Shown here piece after piece: positions 5,688-6,406 of a stretch of 6,406 bases of DNA. The stretch is from an uncultured Acidobacteriota bacterium (GTDB lineage Bacteria; Acidobacteriota; Terriglobia; Terriglobales; Acidobacteriaceae), in assembly GCA_903832475.1 (NCBI GenBank), contig CAILBQ010000545.1, forward strand, positions 1 to 6,406, written 5' to 3'. Each line of letters begins with the position of its first letter. The first letter of the stretch is position 1. The translations under genes were made by a program, and so were the position numbers. Below the pieces are notes generated by a model. That model worked only from the letters and a program-made list of their open reading frames with translations. It did no database searches and was not told the origin of the DNA.

Positions 5688-6406
5688 GCCTGCATCCCCG
5701 GCCGCGGAGGCATCACAAACTGGTGCGCCTTCACCGCTTCATCGCGCAACTGCCTTCCCGTGAAATAGACAAACACATCATCCAGCGTGGTGTTCTGAAC
5801 GCTCAGTGCCTGGATCGTCACCCCGGCCGCAACCGCCATCTCGACGAGTGCTGTGGTCGTGCGCGGTCCGTTCTCGGTATGCAGCCGGTACGTTCCTTCA
5901 CTTTGCGTCTCGACGCTCGTGACTCCTTCCAGCCGCTCCAGCCGTGACTGCCACTCGCCGGCGGCGCCAGCCAGTTGCACCTCCACCACGCCCGTGCCCG
6001 GAACACTGGCTTTCAAGGCGATCGGCGTGTCGAGGGCAACGAGCTTGCCATGATCCACGATGGCGATGCGATCGCAGAGGTGGTCGGCTTCGTCCATGTA
6101 ATGGGTGGTGATCAGCATGGTCAGCGCACGCTGCTTGCGCAGGTTGTCGAGCATCTCCCACACAGCCACGCGCGACACCGGATCGAGACCGGTTGTAGGT
6201 TCATCGAGAAAGAAGATGCGCGGATTATGCACCAGCCCTCGTGCTATCTCGAGCCGTCTTCGCATGCCGCCCGACAGCGTCTTGGTCTGCGCGTCGCGCC
6301 ATTTGACCAGGTCGACGGCCTCGAGCAGCTCCTGGATACTCTTCTTGCGATCCGCTCTGCCCACGCCATAACGCGTGGCGTCGCTGGACTGAGTCGCTTC
6401 GACCGT
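5684..6406 (-). CDS. ABC transporter ATP-binding protein, 5' end cut by the window edge
   Basis: This is the cytoplasmic ATPase that powers the adjacent ABC-2 permease. The reading frame stays open to the last base, giving 240 visible residues; the GTG at 6364 is internal, not the start. Seen, numbering from the edge: signature LSGGMRRRLEIARGL (44-58), Walker B IFFLDEP (64-70, catalytic Glu69), D-loop TGLD (72-75), H-loop His102 in TTHYMDEADHL. A C-terminal extension (about 137-240) contains the QNTTLDDVFVYFTGR segment typical of DrrA-like ATPases. Walker A and the Q-loop are missing only because they lie outside the window. The stop overlaps the permease start as ATGA, which indicates tight translational coupling. 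The residues nearest the edge, TVEATQSSDATRYGV, keep the expected TVE and YGV ends but are unusual between them; see findings. Confidence -1.
   Translation of the reverse strand, partial: TVEATQSSDATRYGVGRADRKKSIQELLEAVDLVKWRDAQTKTLSGGMRRRLEIARGLVHNPRIFFLDEPTTGLDPVSRVAVWEMLDNLRKQRALTMLITTHYMDEADHLCDRIAIVDHGKLVALDTPIALKASVPGTGVVEVQLAGAAGEWQSRLERLEGVTSVETQSEGTYRLHTENGPRTTTALVEMAVAAGVTIQALSVQNTTLDDVFVYFTGRQLRDEAVKAHQFVMPPRPGMQA

Noticed and set aside
1..6406. CRISPR array, tRNA/rRNA, insertion sequence or attachment site
   Set aside because: I saw no regularly spaced repeats, no RNA gene pattern, no transposase or integrase motifs, and no duplicated ends anywhere in the window.

Overview
The window reads as a fragment of a GC-rich (about 60% by eye) Gram-negative genome. 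The best guess is an acidobacterium (Acidobacteriota). The reasons are an outer-membrane TonB-dependent receptor with an N-terminal carboxypeptidase-regulatory-like domain, whose barrel wording resembles acidobacterial receptors I know, and a periplasmic-type glycosidase with the 'AINQLEMFQ ... HNSGWVQSPG' wording seen in acidobacterial and Bacteroidota enzymes. This assignment comes from memory of protein families, not from a search.

Layout, left to right. (1) 14-1132, plus strand: a clan GH-A, GH5-like glycoside hydrolase with both catalytic glutamates. Its N-terminus looks damaged, because no signal peptide can be read in frame. (2) 1131-1214: a long hairpin between two convergent genes. 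It has a T-tract only in the minus direction, and its two mismatches become G:U pairs only in minus-strand RNA. (3) 1227-1403, minus: a 58-codon gene with a textbook ribosome binding site and an Asp-rich DPDGDGH tail. (4) 1483-3795, minus: a TonB-dependent receptor of 770 residues. The small gene lies 79 bp downstream of it and probably shares its transcript. (5) 3796-3955: a 160-bp gap that probably carries the receptor's promoter. (6) 3956-4552, minus: DNA-3-methyladenine glycosylase I (tag). (7) 4575-5687, minus: an ABC-2 family exporter permease. (8) 5684-6406, minus: the matching ABC ATPase, whose 5' end (including Walker A) lies beyond the right edge.

The right half is one operon read right to left: ATPase, permease (ATGA overlap), then tag 22 bp later. 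It joins an export pump to a repair enzyme for alkylated adenine. The receptor and small peptide form a second minus-strand unit that ends at the hairpin. The glycosidase is the only plus-strand gene and converges on that unit.

Most of the window is ordinary, recognisable biology. The items that deserve a second look are the unannotated-looking 58-aa gene, the strand-polarised hairpin with an overlapping alternative pairing, the disrupted glycosidase N-terminus, and the exporter-tag linkage. I do not see clear evidence of a wholly new system, CRISPR array, RNA gene or mobile element.
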